50,815 nt of DNA from NCBI GenBank assembly GCA_949286985.1, contig CASEEM010000033.1, forward strand, positions 1 to 50,815, read 5' to 3'. Positions within the stretch are counted from its first letter, which is position 1, and every line of letters begins with the position of its first letter. A program made the position numbers and the translations under genes. Below, in pieces: positions 16,883 through 25,136 of the stretch. Under the pieces are notes generated by a model. The model was not told where the DNA came from. It did not search any database and was given only the letters and a program-made list of their open reading frames with translations. This DNA comes from an uncultured Eubacteriales bacterium. Lineage in GTDB: Bacteria; Bacillota; Clostridia; Peptostreptococcales; Anaerovoracaceae.

Positions 16883-17707
16883 ATGAGCGAACAACGCCCG
16901 AATGAAGTCCCGGAGAAGGACGAGGCGGAGAGCACCGAAGAGATCTCCATCGCCGATATCGAAGCTCGCCGCGCGGCGCGCCTTGCTCATAAGGAGATGA
17001 ATCCCTTCCTCAAGATGGCGATTATCGCTGCCGTCGTGATCGGTGCCTTCATCTTTTCGATCTCCGGATTCTTCACGGTGGACAGCATTGAAGTCGAGGG
17101 GAATTCTTATTATACCGATGACGAAATTATCAACATGGCTCATGCCTCGGTCGGGAACAATTTGATTTATGACCTTCCGAAGCATGAGATGATCCGCTAT
17201 CTGGAAGCGAATCCATATATCAAGAATGCGCGGGTGAGCCGTTCGTTCCCGAGTACGATCAAGATCACCGTCGAGGAGCGGGAACAGGCTGCTGCGTTGA
17301 CCTATGATGACGAATATCTTCTCATTGACCGCGAAGGAATCGTCCTTCGCCGGACGGAGACCCGGCCGAAGATTACGATCGTAACCGGCTTCAAGGTGGA
17401 GAGCATGGATCTCGGAGAGAGGATTCGTGTAGTGGAAAAGGACCTCTTTGAAGAGCTGCTCGTATTGCTTGAGAAGACGGAAGCCGGCGATCTTTACTTC
17501 GATCATATCGTGATGGATGATTACATGATCCAGGCGGCCGTCCTCCCGAATCTTGTCGTCAAAGCGGATGATAAGGAGCTGGAGCAGGCCATCGATAAGG
17601 GCTATCTCAAGAAGGTGATCGAAGAATTGTTCAGTCGCAATATCAAACGAGGAACGATTGTCATCAGTGAGGACGGATATGCTTCGTTTTCACCGGGAGT
17701 ATCCTGA
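16883..17707 (+). CDS. ftsQ: Cell division protein FtsQ/DivIB
   Basis: A 274-aa bitopic divisome protein. It has an acidic cytoplasmic tail, one TM at about 43-63 and a POTRA domain right after it (about 66-135, VDSIEVEGNSYYTDDEI), then the FtsQ beta domain. It forms the FtsQ-FtsL-DivIC complex that controls FtsW/PBP. GAAGGAAGGAG precedes ATG 16883. It is the last gene before the ftsZ promoter, and no murB or ftsA lies around it. Confidence 0.92.
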   Translation: MSEQRPNEVPEKDEAESTEEISIADIEARRAARLAHKEMNPFLKMAIIAAVVIGAFIFSISGFFTVDSIEVEGNSYYTDDEIINMAHASVGNNLIYDLPKHEMIRYLEANPYIKNARVSRSFPSTIKITVEEREQAAALTYDDEYLLIDREGIVLRRTETRPKITIVTGFKVESMDLGERIRVVEKDLFEELLVLLEKTEAGDLYFDHIVMDDYMIQAAVLPNLVVKADDKELEQAIDKGYLKKVIEELFSRNIKRGTIVISEDGYASFSPGVS

Positions 17708-17739
17708 TGACAGAACCGAAAACTGATAAAACAGCGCTG

Positions 17740-17804
17740 ATTGCACGAAAATGAGGGGAAATTCTCGTCAAATCCGTGCAATTCAAGGCTTGCTATGGTA
17801 ATAT
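17740..17804 (+). promoter_or_regulatory. ftsZ promoter region with inverted repeat
   Basis: Extended -10 TGGTAATAT (17796-17804) with GTGCAA at the -35 position (17776-17781), 17-nt spacing. An 8-bp inverted repeat ATTGCACG (17740-17747) / CGTGCAAT (17775-17782) has its right arm covering the -35, with 27 nt between arms. No T-tract follows, so it is more like an operator than a terminator. Confidence 0.55.
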
Positions 17805-17837
17805 ATTCTTGTCTTAATCGAATATTAGGAGGGCATT

Positions 17838-18974
17838 ATGATGGAATTTGTTTCGGACTTTGTATCGAATACGGAGAATCCAGCGATCATCAAAGTCGTC
17901 GGAGTTGGTGGTGGCGGCTGCAATGCGGTCAATCGAATGGTTGAGCAGAATCTGCAGGGCGTCACTTATATTGCTGTAAATACGGATAAGCAGGCTTTGG
18001 CTCATTGTAAGGCGGAGGTCAAGATTCAGATCGGCGATAAGATTACGCGCGGCCGCGGTGCCGGTGCGAATCCGGAGATCGGAGAGAAGGCGGCTCAGGA
18101 GTCGCTGGAAGAGATTCTTTCCTATCTTCAGGATGCCGATATGGTCTTCATCACGGCCGGCGAGGGCGGCGGTACCGGTACGGGTGCAGCTCCTGTCATC
18201 GCGAAGGCAGCGATGGAGACGGGCGCACTGACCGTCGGCGTCGTCACGAAGCCGTTCTCCTTCGAGGGCAAGAAGCGCTGGAATCGTGCGGTAGCAGGTA
18301 TCAAGTACCTGAGCCAGTATGTCGATTCGCTCGTTGTCATTCCGAATGACAAGCTGATTGATGCGAGCCAGACGAGCACGACCTTCCTTGAAGCGTTCGC
18401 TATGGCCGATGATGTTCTTCGTCAGGGCGTCCAGGGTATCGCTCAGATCATTTCGGACTCCGGTGTTGTCAACGTCGACTTTGCCGATGTTCGCACCATC
18501 ATGGAGGGACGCGGTATCGCTCATATGGGTATCGGCGAAGGCGAAGGAGAGAACAAGATTCAGGATGCTCTCCGCAATGCTATTGAGAGCCCGCTGCTTG
18601 AGACGTCGATTGACGGTGCGAAGTCGATCCTGCTCTACATCTGCGCAGGATATGATATCAATATGCAGGAGATCAGCCACGTGGCTGAGGAGGTCAAGGC
18701 CGAGGCTTCGCCGGATGCGAATATCATCTTCGGTACGACGATTTCGGAGGAGATGAAGGACAAGGTCTCCATCACGATCATCGCTACGGACTTCCAGAAC
18801 AGCGGCCTCGCTGCTCCGGTTCCGGAGCAGGAGCCGATTGCACAGCCGAATGGCAATGTCGTTATGCAGGATAACGGCCTTCAGGGCGTTGAATGGGATC
18901 TCAAGGATCTGATCAATAACAGCGGAAGTACGGATCACGGTTCGGATTACGACGTTCCGGATTTCCTGAAGTAA
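17838..18974 (+). CDS. ftsZ: Cell division GTPase FtsZ
   Basis: A 378-aa tubulin homologue forming the Z ring. Marks are [13 protein letters not shown] (22-34), the tubulin signature GGGTGTG (110-116), NTDKQAL, and the T7-loop region [12 protein letters not shown] variable linker is followed by the conserved C-terminal peptide DYDVPDFLK, which docks partner proteins. ATG 17838 has AGGAGGG 4 nt upstream. It has its own promoter. No ftsA adjoins it, so another anchor must tether it, or ftsA lies elsewhere. Its stop overlaps the following methyltransferase start by one base. Confidence 0.98.
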   Translation: MMEFVSDFVSNTENPAIIKVVGVGGGGCNAVNRMVEQNLQGVTYIAVNTDKQALAHCKAEVKIQIGDKITRGRGAGANPEIGEKAAQESLEEILSYLQDADMVFITAGEGGGTGTGAAPVIAKAAMETGALTVGVVTKPFSFEGKKRWNRAVAGIKYLSQYVDSLVVIPNDKLIDASQTSTTFLEAFAMADDVLRQGVQGIAQIISDSGVVNVDFADVRTIMEGRGIAHMGIGEGEGENKIQDALRNAIESPLLETSIDGAKSILLYICAGYDINMQEISHVAEEVKAEASPDANIIFGTTISEEMKDKVSITIIATDFQNSGLAAPVPEQEPIAQPNGNVVMQDNGLQGVEWDLKDLINNSGSTDHGSDYDVPDFLK

Positions 18975-19807
18975 TGAATGCGGAAGATTTATCGAAGGGG
19001 AGAGCGGAATACATCCTATCCCCTTCGAATCGTACGCTCAGCCATGTGAGGAAGCTGCGCAAGAAGCATGTGCGGGATGAAGAAGGGCTCTTGGTGCTGG
19101 AGGGAGCCAATCTCCTGGAAGAAGCCATTCGCCGTCACATTCCTTTGACGGATGTCCTCATTGCGGAGGATGCGAAGGCGGACCGGCTGGGGGCTCTCCT
19201 GGAGGAATCTGTACCGAAGAGCCGAATCAAGCTGCTTCCGCGCGACCTCTTCGAACAGGTGGCGGAGGCCGTGAACGGTTCCGGATTTCTCGCCATTGCC
19301 GAGAAACCTCGCCTGTCGAAGGAGCAGCTTCGGGAATACCTGTCGCCGGGCGACAATGTTTTAGTTCTCGACCGCGTTCAGGACCCGGGCAACATCGGGA
19401 CGATGGTGCGCACGGCTGTAGCAGCAGGATACCGCGCCGTTTTGACCATGAAGGGAACGGCGGATTGTTATTCATCAAAGGTACTTCGAGCGACGGCAGG
19501 TATGATTTTTGCCATTCCGGTATTGCCGCTGGAAGGGCCGGAGGAGCTCGCTTCTTTCACGAAGGAGCTCGGGAAACAGCTTACGGTCACCGATCCCGCA
19601 GGAGGGATTCCTTATTTCTCCTGTGATCTGACGCGGGACATCGCACTTGTCATCGGGAACGAAGGGAAGGGCGTTGATCCGGCCGTTATGACTGCAGCGG
19701 AGAAGCGCGTGACCATTCCGATGTGCGAAGGCATTGAGTCGCTGAATGCAGCTGTCGCTGCGGCACTCCTGATGTATGAAGCCCATCGCATTCCTGCCGA
19801 ATTATAA
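18974..19807 (+). CDS. TrmH/SpoU-family RNA 2'-O-methyltransferase
   Basis: A 277-aa SPOUT methyltransferase. Residues about 15-110 form the substrate-binding domain (SNRTLSHVRKLRKKH). The SPOUT domain follows with the three motifs VQDPGNIGTMVRTA, LVIGNEGKGVDP and IESLNAAVAAALLMYE that build the SAM knot. It resembles B. subtilis YsgA and RlmB-like rRNA enzymes; the modified nucleotide cannot be told. ATG 18974 overlaps the ftsZ stop (TAATG), with little ribosome site, so translation probably depends on re-initiation. In Bacillus the YsgA gene precedes pheST; here pheST is missing and zapA comes next. Confidence 0.9.
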   Translation: MNAEDLSKGRAEYILSPSNRTLSHVRKLRKKHVRDEEGLLVLEGANLLEEAIRRHIPLTDVLIAEDAKADRLGALLEESVPKSRIKLLPRDLFEQVAEAVNGSGFLAIAEKPRLSKEQLREYLSPGDNVLVLDRVQDPGNIGTMVRTAVAAGYRAVLTMKGTADCYSSKVLRATAGMIFAIPVLPLEGPEELASFTKELGKQLTVTDPAGGIPYFSCDLTRDIALVIGNEGKGVDPAVMTAAEKRVTIPMCEGIESLNAAVAAALLMYEAHRIPAEL

Positions 19808-19834
19808 TCGAAGATTAGATTGGAGCAAGCAATT

Positions 19835-20314
19835 ATGGAAAAGTGCAAGGTTAGTGTCAATATTTGCGGCAACGATTATGTACTCTCCGGAGACAAATCG
19901 GAAGAGAAGATCAAAGAGATCGCAAAGTATGTCGACGAGGAGCTCCGTCATACGAGCAAGGTGCTGAACAGCAATCCGAATTTCAAGTGTGCTGTCCTTA
20001 CGGCCATCAACCTGGCAGAACGCTTGATGGACAACAGCGACCTCCTTCTCAAGATTCAGACGGAGAATCATCAGCTCGACAATGATGTCAAGCATTATGT
20101 TGCGCTTTGGGAAGATGCCAAGCTGGAGGTCACCGATCTGAAGGCGAAGCTTTCGGAGGGTATTGAGAACCGTGTCGAGGAGAGTGACAAGTATCAGGCT
20201 CTTCTCGCCAAGTGCAAGGAGATGGAGAATTCCTACTTCGATCTCCAGATGGAGAATGTCAATTTGAATAATGAGATTCGCAATCTCAAGAGATTCAGAG
20301 GAGAGAATGAATAA
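19835..20314 (+). CDS. zapA: Cell division protein ZapA with long coiled-coil tail
   Basis: A 159-aa protein. Residues 1-75 are a ZapA domain (VSVNICGNDYVLSGD, KIKEIAKYVDEELR) that binds and bundles FtsZ. Residues about 75-155 are coiled coil (KIQTENHQLDNDV, KEMENSYFDLQMEN), longer than in the 85-109-aa classical ZapA. ATG 19835 is chosen over the upstream TTG because TTGGAG lies about 9 nt before. Its end overlaps the mutS2 start by 8 nt. Closeness to ftsZ and ftsQ supports a divisome role. Confidence 0.88.
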   Translation: MEKCKVSVNICGNDYVLSGDKSEEKIKEIAKYVDEELRHTSKVLNSNPNFKCAVLTAINLAERLMDNSDLLLKIQTENHQLDNDVKHYVALWEDAKLEVTDLKAKLSEGIENRVEESDKYQALLAKCKEMENSYFDLQMENVNLNNEIRNLKRFRGENE

Positions 20315-22682
20315 GAAGTCTTTAACGCTTCTGGAATATGCCAAAATAATCGACTTGCTTGCGGAAGAAGCGTCATCCGCCCTGGGCAGAGAAGAGATCT
20401 ATAAGCTCACCCCGATGACGCATATTCGCATGATTGAGGATGCCTTGACGGAAACTACGGAAGCAGTTTCCGTCATTCTCTGTAAAGGGAGCATTCCGAT
20501 CGGTGAGTTCGGAGATATTACGACCCTTCTTACTTTAGCCGGGAAGGGTCGTTCTCTTACGATGCGCGAACTTCTCGCCGTGCGAAGAAGTCTCGCTGCC
20601 GTAAGGGAGGTGAAGCAATTTCTGAATGAAGATATCCCGGATGCCCCGGGCATCCTTGAAATTGCCGAATTGCTCGTCCCGGAGACGAAGCTGGAGCAGG
20701 ATATCACGCGCTCCATCCTTTCGGAGGACGAGATGTCCGACCAGGCTTCACCGGAGCTCAAGAGGATCCGGCGCGATATTCGCAATAAGAATGAGGCCAT
20801 CCGCCATCGTCTCGAGAAATATGCGAGCAGCTCCTCCAAGTATTTGCAGGACGCCATCGTGACGATGCGAAACGGTCGCTATGTCATTCCGGTCAAGCGA
20901 GAATACAGCAATCTCGTGCCGGGTCTCGTTCATGACCAATCGCAATCGGGCGCGACGCTCTTCATCGAGCCGCAGGCGATCGTGACGATGAACAATGAAC
21001 TGAAGGAGCTCGCCTTGGCGGAGCAAGCCGAGATCGCGAGAATCCTCCAGGCCCTGACCGACCGTGTGGCGGAGCACCATTATGACCTCAGGAACAATCA
21101 ATCGCTGCTCGTTCGCCTCGATGTCATCCAGGCGAAGGGTAAGCTCGCCTGCTCCATGAATGCCTTCTGCCCGAAACTCAATACGGAGGGACGCATCCGC
21201 ATTCATCGCGGCCGTCATCCGCTTCTCCCGAAGGAGAAAGCTGTTCCGATCGATGTTTCGCTCGGAGGCGATTATTCGACGCTTCTCATCACCGGTCCCA
21301 ATACGGGAGGCAAGACCGTCACGCTCAAGACCATCGGCCTCCTCATTCTCATGGCTCAGTCCGGACTCCATGTTCCTTGTAATGAGGAGAGCGAGCTTCC
21401 GGTTTTGAAAGAGGTCTATGCCGATATCGGGGATGAACAGAGCATTGAGCAGAGCCTCAGTACCTTCTCGTCGCATATGGTGAATATCTCGGAGATTCTC
21501 CGGGAGGCCGGCTCTGAGACCCTGGTTCTTCTCGATGAGCTCGGCGCCGGAACGGATCCGGCGGAGGGTGCGGCGCTTGCCATCGCCATCCTCGAGCATC
21601 TCAAGGCGGCCGGTGCGCTTGTCGCATCGACGACGCATTATACAGAACTCAAGAAATATGCTCTCGAGACGGAAGGGGTCGAGAATGCATCGATGGAATT
21701 CGATGTCGAAACGCTCTCACCGACGTACCGCCTTCGCGTCGGGCTCCCGGGCAAGTCGAATGCCTTCGAGATCTCCCGCAAGTTGGGCATTCAGCCGGAG
21801 ATCGTCGACCGCGCTTCCGAGCTTCTGAGCGACAGCCAGCTGGACTTCGAACGCGCCGTTACGCGGGTCGAAGAGGACCAGCGCCGCATCGACCATCGCC
21901 TGCAGGAGGTGGAGACCCTTCGCCGCGAAGCCGAAGAGAAGCTTCGCGACGCCGAAAACAGGATTCGCGAAGCCGAGAGCGAACGCGCGAAGATCCTTCA
22001 GAAAGCTCAAGAGGATGCCGACCTCGTCCTTCTCGAAGCGGAGGAGCATGTCAAAGAGGTCAGCGATTCCCTTAAAGCGGCGAAGAAACAGGACCACGGA
22101 CACAGCATGGCCGCGGTCGCGGAGAGCCGCCGCAGGCTCGGCAAGGCGAGGAAAGACCTCCGGCCGGAAGCACCGGCTCCGAAGAAGTCTCACGCAGCAC
22201 CGACCCCGGATCAGCTCAAGCCGGGAACGCGCATCAAGCTCCTCTCACTCGGCCAGAACGGAGAGGTCGAATCGGAGCCGGATGCCAAGGGCAACCTGAC
22301 CGTCCGCATCGGTGCGCTCAAGATGTCTGCTCGTATCGACGACCTCATGATCATCGAGAACAACCCGGCCGGCACCAAGAGCCGCAATCGCCGCGCTTAT
22401 CAGCGCATCTCCACGGAGAAGGCGCGCACCATCTCCCCGGAAATCAACGTGATAGGCCTCACCGTCGACGATGCCGTCGAGCGCCTCGCCAAATATCTGG
22501 ACAATGCCTATCTCTCCGGACTCGACGAGGTTCGCATCATTCACGGCAAGGGCACCGGAGCCCTCCGAAGCGGCATCCGCGATTATCTCAAGCACAATCG
22601 CATCGTCAAAAGCTGCTCGGATGCGCCGTATAACGCCGGCGGCGCAGGAGCCACGGTCGTCAAGCTTAAGAAGGATTCATAG
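20307..22682 (+). CDS. mutS2: Endonuclease MutS2 (Smr domain, ribosome rescue factor type)
   Basis: A 791-aa protein with MutS core helices, ATPase loop TGPNTGGKT (329-337), Walker B LLDELGAGTDPAEG, a charged coiled coil at about 510-610, a KOW-like segment (KPGTRIKLLSLGQNGEVES) and a C-terminal Smr nuclease domain (about 715-791) with HGKGTGALR. MutS2 lacks the mismatch-binding domain of MutS. It has been linked to recombination suppression and, in Bacillus, to splitting collided ribosomes. ATG 20307 with AGAGGAGAG was chosen over 20271. It is the last gene of the ftsZ transcript, followed by a terminator. Confidence 0.96.
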   Translation: MNKKSLTLLEYAKIIDLLAEEASSALGREEIYKLTPMTHIRMIEDALTETTEAVSVILCKGSIPIGEFGDITTLLTLAGKGRSLTMRELLAVRRSLAAVREVKQFLNEDIPDAPGILEIAELLVPETKLEQDITRSILSEDEMSDQASPELKRIRRDIRNKNEAIRHRLEKYASSSSKYLQDAIVTMRNGRYVIPVKREYSNLVPGLVHDQSQSGATLFIEPQAIVTMNNELKELALAEQAEIARILQALTDRVAEHHYDLRNNQSLLVRLDVIQAKGKLACSMNAFCPKLNTEGRIRIHRGRHPLLPKEKAVPIDVSLGGDYSTLLITGPNTGGKTVTLKTIGLLILMAQSGLHVPCNEESELPVLKEVYADIGDEQSIEQSLSTFSSHMVNISEILREAGSETLVLLDELGAGTDPAEGAALAIAILEHLKAAGALVASTTHYTELKKYALETEGVENASMEFDVETLSPTYRLRVGLPGKSNAFEISRKLGIQPEIVDRASELLSDSQLDFERAVTRVEEDQRRIDHRLQEVETLRREAEEKLRDAENRIREAESERAKILQKAQEDADLVLLEAEEHVKEVSDSLKAAKKQDHGHSMAAVAESRRRLGKARKDLRPEAPAPKKSHAAPTPDQLKPGTRIKLLSLGQNGEVESEPDAKGNLTVRIGALKMSARIDDLMIIENNPAGTKSRNRRAYQRISTEKARTISPEINVIGLTVDDAVERLAKYLDNAYLSGLDEVRIIHGKGTGALRSGIRDYLKHNRIVKSCSDAPYNAGGAGATVVKLKKDS

Positions 22683-22686
22683 AAAA

Positions 22687-22718
22687 ACGGCATTCGTTCA
22701 TCGAATGCCGTGCTTTTT
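22687..22718 (+). terminator. Terminator after mutS2
   Basis: Perfect 10-bp stem ACGGCATTCG/CGAATGCCGT with loop TTCAT, then GCTTTTTG. Confidence 0.9.
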
Positions 22719-22740
22719 GTTGTTTGAAACAAAATCATAT

Positions 22741-22769
22741 TTGCGGCCGTATATTATCTGTTATATAAT
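22741..22769 (+). promoter_or_regulatory. Promoter for the DUF523 gene
   Basis: TTGCGG (22741-22746), 17-nt spacer, TATAAT (22764-22769). It lies 31 nt before the start codon. Confidence 0.7.
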
Positions 22770-22800
22770 GAATTAGATACTAACTTATGATGGAGAGCGT

Positions 22801-23289
22801 ATGTTTATCATCAGCCGTTGCCTTCTCGGGTGTCATTGCAAATATAACGGAGGTCACAATCGCAGCGAACGGGTGCTCGACTTCGCATCCTGCCATTCGT
22901 GCCTTTCCGTCTGTCCCGAGACCCGGGCGGAGCTCCCGTCACCGCGTCCCCCGGCCGAGCATCAGCAGGGAGAGAGGCTTCGCATCCTTGACCGGGAAGG
23001 GAAGGATCTGACGGAGGACTTCGTTCGCGGCGCCGAGCTTTCTTACCGGGATGTTCTCGAGGAAGCATCGAAGCGCGGCGAGGTTGTCGAAGGCGCCATC
23101 CTGAAGGCGAACAGCCCGTCCTGCGGTGCAGGGATGATTTATGACGGCACATTCTCCGGGACGAAGATTCCGGGAAACGGCGTCTTCGCAGAGATGCTGA
23201 TCAAAGCCGGCATTCCGGTCCGAACGGAGAAGGATGAAGCGTTCGACTTCCCGCCGGCGGCGTCCGAGAAGCCGGACGAAACGAAGTAG
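22801..23289 (+). CDS. DUF523 family protein
   Basis: A 162-aa protein of the DUF523 family, whose biochemical role is not established to my knowledge. It opens with ISRCLLGCHCKYNGGHN, the family's N-terminal Cys/Asn motif, then CHSCLSVCPE and the second conserved block ILKANSPSCGAGMIYDGTFSG. The conserved cysteines suggest metal or thiol chemistry. ATG 22801 has a GGAG site and a good promoter. The last codons (PDETK) are part of a 30-nt DNA repeat that continues into the gap before argS. Confidence 0.88.
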   Translation: MFIISRCLLGCHCKYNGGHNRSERVLDFASCHSCLSVCPETRAELPSPRPPAEHQQGERLRILDREGKDLTEDFVRGAELSYRDVLEEASKRGEVVEGAILKANSPSCGAGMIYDGTFSGTKIPGNGVFAEMLIKAGIPVRTEKDEAFDFPPAASEKPDETK

Positions 23290-23350
23290 AGAAATCAAGA
23301 ATTCGGACGAAACGAAATAATCAAGAAACAATACGAACGAAACAGACAAA
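23275..23350 (+). repeat. Three imperfect direct repeats of about 30 nt before argS
   Basis: The core ACGAAAC recurs at 23276, 23307 and 23337 (steps of 31 and 30 nt). The first two copies share GACGAAACGAA and a following ATCAAGAA. The first copy is inside the end of the DUF523 gene. The array may be slippage-born or a binding site; no T-box features are seen. Confidence 0.5.
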
Positions 23351-23372
23351 TCTAGAACCAGGAGCAGAGAAT

Positions 23373-25091
23373 ATGATCGATTATAAGAAGCTTATCGCAG
23401 CAGAGATCTTTGACGAGGCGCTCGGACTCACCGAGGAGCAGATTGCGGAGATGATCGAGATCCCGGTCGATACGACGATGGGTGATTATGCATTTCCTTG
23501 CTTCCGCCTGGCGAAGACGATGAGAAAAGCGCCGCAGCTGATCGCACAGGAGATTGCGTCGCGCATCGAGGGCTGCGAGATCTTCGATCACGTCGAGCAG
23601 GTGAATGCTTATGTCAATATCTTCATCCGCAAAGAGTATTTCATGGAGCATCTCCTGAAGGATGTGGCCAAGCAGGGCGCGGATTACGGACGCTCCGACC
23701 GCGGCGCAGGCCGCACCGTCATCGTGGAATATTCTTCGCCGAACATCGCGAAGCCGTTCCATATCGGTCATATTCGAAGCACGGTCATCGGCAATGCGAT
23801 TTACAAGATCTTCGATGCCCAGGGCTATCATGTCATCCGCATCAACCATCTCGGCGATTACGGTACGCAGTTCGGCAAGATGATTGTCGCTTATCGCAAG
23901 TGGGGCAGTGAAGAGGAGCTCGAGAAGGAGCCGATCAAGTCGCTCCTCCGCTATTATACGAAGTTCCACGAGGAGGCCGAGAAGGATCCGAGCCTGAATG
24001 ACGAAGCGCGTAAGGCCTTCTATAATCTCGAACACGGAGAAGCGGAGGAGACCGCCCTTTGGAAGCGTTTCCGCGAGCTCAGCCTCAGCGAGTTCAACCG
24101 CGTTTATGATATGCTCGATATCACCTTCGATTCCTATGCGGGCGAGAGCTTCTATTCGGACAAGATGCCGGCCGTCCTGCAGGAGTTGAAGGACAAGAAT
24201 CTCCTGGTAGAATCGCAGGGTGCGCAGATTGTCGACCTGGAGCCGTACGGCATGGCACCGGCGCTCATCACGAAGTCGGACGGCACGAGCCTCTATGTCA
24301 CGCGAGACATCGCAGCGGCCATCTACCGCAAGGAGCATTATGACTTCGACAAGTGCATTTATGTCGTCGCTTCGCAGCAGAATCTTCACTTCCGTCAATG
24401 GAAGAAGGTACTGGAGCTCATGGGATATGAATGGCAGGAGGATTGCATTCACGTCCCGTTCGGCCTTGTCAGCTTGGAAGAAGGCACGATGTCGACCCGC
24501 AAGGGGCGCGTCGTTTTCCTCGAGGATGTACTCAATAAGGCCGTGGAAAAGACGGCGGAGATCATTCGCGAGAAGAATACGGACGGCATCGATGTCGATG
24601 AGATCGCGAAGGAGGTCGGTATCGGCGCCGTCATTTTCCAGGAACTTTCCAACAACCGAATTAAGGATTATACATTCTCCTGGGATAAGGTCCTCAATTT
24701 CGACGGAGAGACCGGACCGTATGTTCAATATACGCACGTACGCGCCTGCAGCGTCCTTCGCAGCGCTTCGGAAGAGGACCTCAAGGCCGTTGCCGAGCAG
24801 CAGATTGCGGATTACGGTTATTTGACTTCGGAGAGCGCTTATACGCTGGCGAAGCTGATTTATCGCATGCCGGAAGTCATCAGCGAGGCTGCCGACAAAT
24901 ACGAGCCGTCCATCCTGACGCGTCATCTCGTGGATATCGCGCAGGAGTTCAATAAGTTTTATCATGATGAGCACATTCTCGTCGAGAATGCCGATGAGAG
25001 AGTCGCGAAGCTGGCGCTGGTTTCGGCGGCCCGCACAGCGATTGCGAACGCACTGAACCTTCTCAACATGAAGGCACCGGAGAGAATGTAG
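23373..25091 (+). CDS. argS: Arginine--tRNA ligase
   Basis: A 572-aa class I synthetase charging tRNA-Arg. It has an N-terminal Add1 domain (GDYAFPCFRLAKTMRKAP), the HIGH motif FHIGH (129-133), and STRKG in the KMSKS position near residue 375. A DALR anticodon-binding domain is at the C-terminus, ending in the typical LNLLNMKAPERM. Usual length. AGGAG lies about 8 nt before ATG 23373. The leader carries a 30-nt repeat array rather than a T-box. Confidence 0.98.
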   Translation: MIDYKKLIAAEIFDEALGLTEEQIAEMIEIPVDTTMGDYAFPCFRLAKTMRKAPQLIAQEIASRIEGCEIFDHVEQVNAYVNIFIRKEYFMEHLLKDVAKQGADYGRSDRGAGRTVIVEYSSPNIAKPFHIGHIRSTVIGNAIYKIFDAQGYHVIRINHLGDYGTQFGKMIVAYRKWGSEEELEKEPIKSLLRYYTKFHEEAEKDPSLNDEARKAFYNLEHGEAEETALWKRFRELSLSEFNRVYDMLDITFDSYAGESFYSDKMPAVLQELKDKNLLVESQGAQIVDLEPYGMAPALITKSDGTSLYVTRDIAAAIYRKEHYDFDKCIYVVASQQNLHFRQWKKVLELMGYEWQEDCIHVPFGLVSLEEGTMSTRKGRVVFLEDVLNKAVEKTAEIIREKNTDGIDVDEIAKEVGIGAVIFQELSNNRIKDYTFSWDKVLNFDGETGPYVQYTHVRACSVLRSASEEDLKAVAEQQIADYGYLTSESAYTLAKLIYRMPEVISEAADKYEPSILTRHLVDIAQEFNKFYHDEHILVENADERVAKLALVSAARTAIANALNLLNMKAPERM

Positions 25092-25136
25092 TTTATCGAA
25101 ATCTGTCAGTTAGTTATTAAGAATGTAGGTGAAGTT

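Noticed and set aside
15647..17506. 619-aa minus-strand frame opposite ftsW-murG-ftsQ
   Set aside because: It spans three well-identified genes on the other strand and has no recognisable family or start signal.
23290..23372. T-box or riboswitch before argS
   Set aside because: No specifier stem, T-box sequence or terminator is present in this short leader; only the direct repeats.
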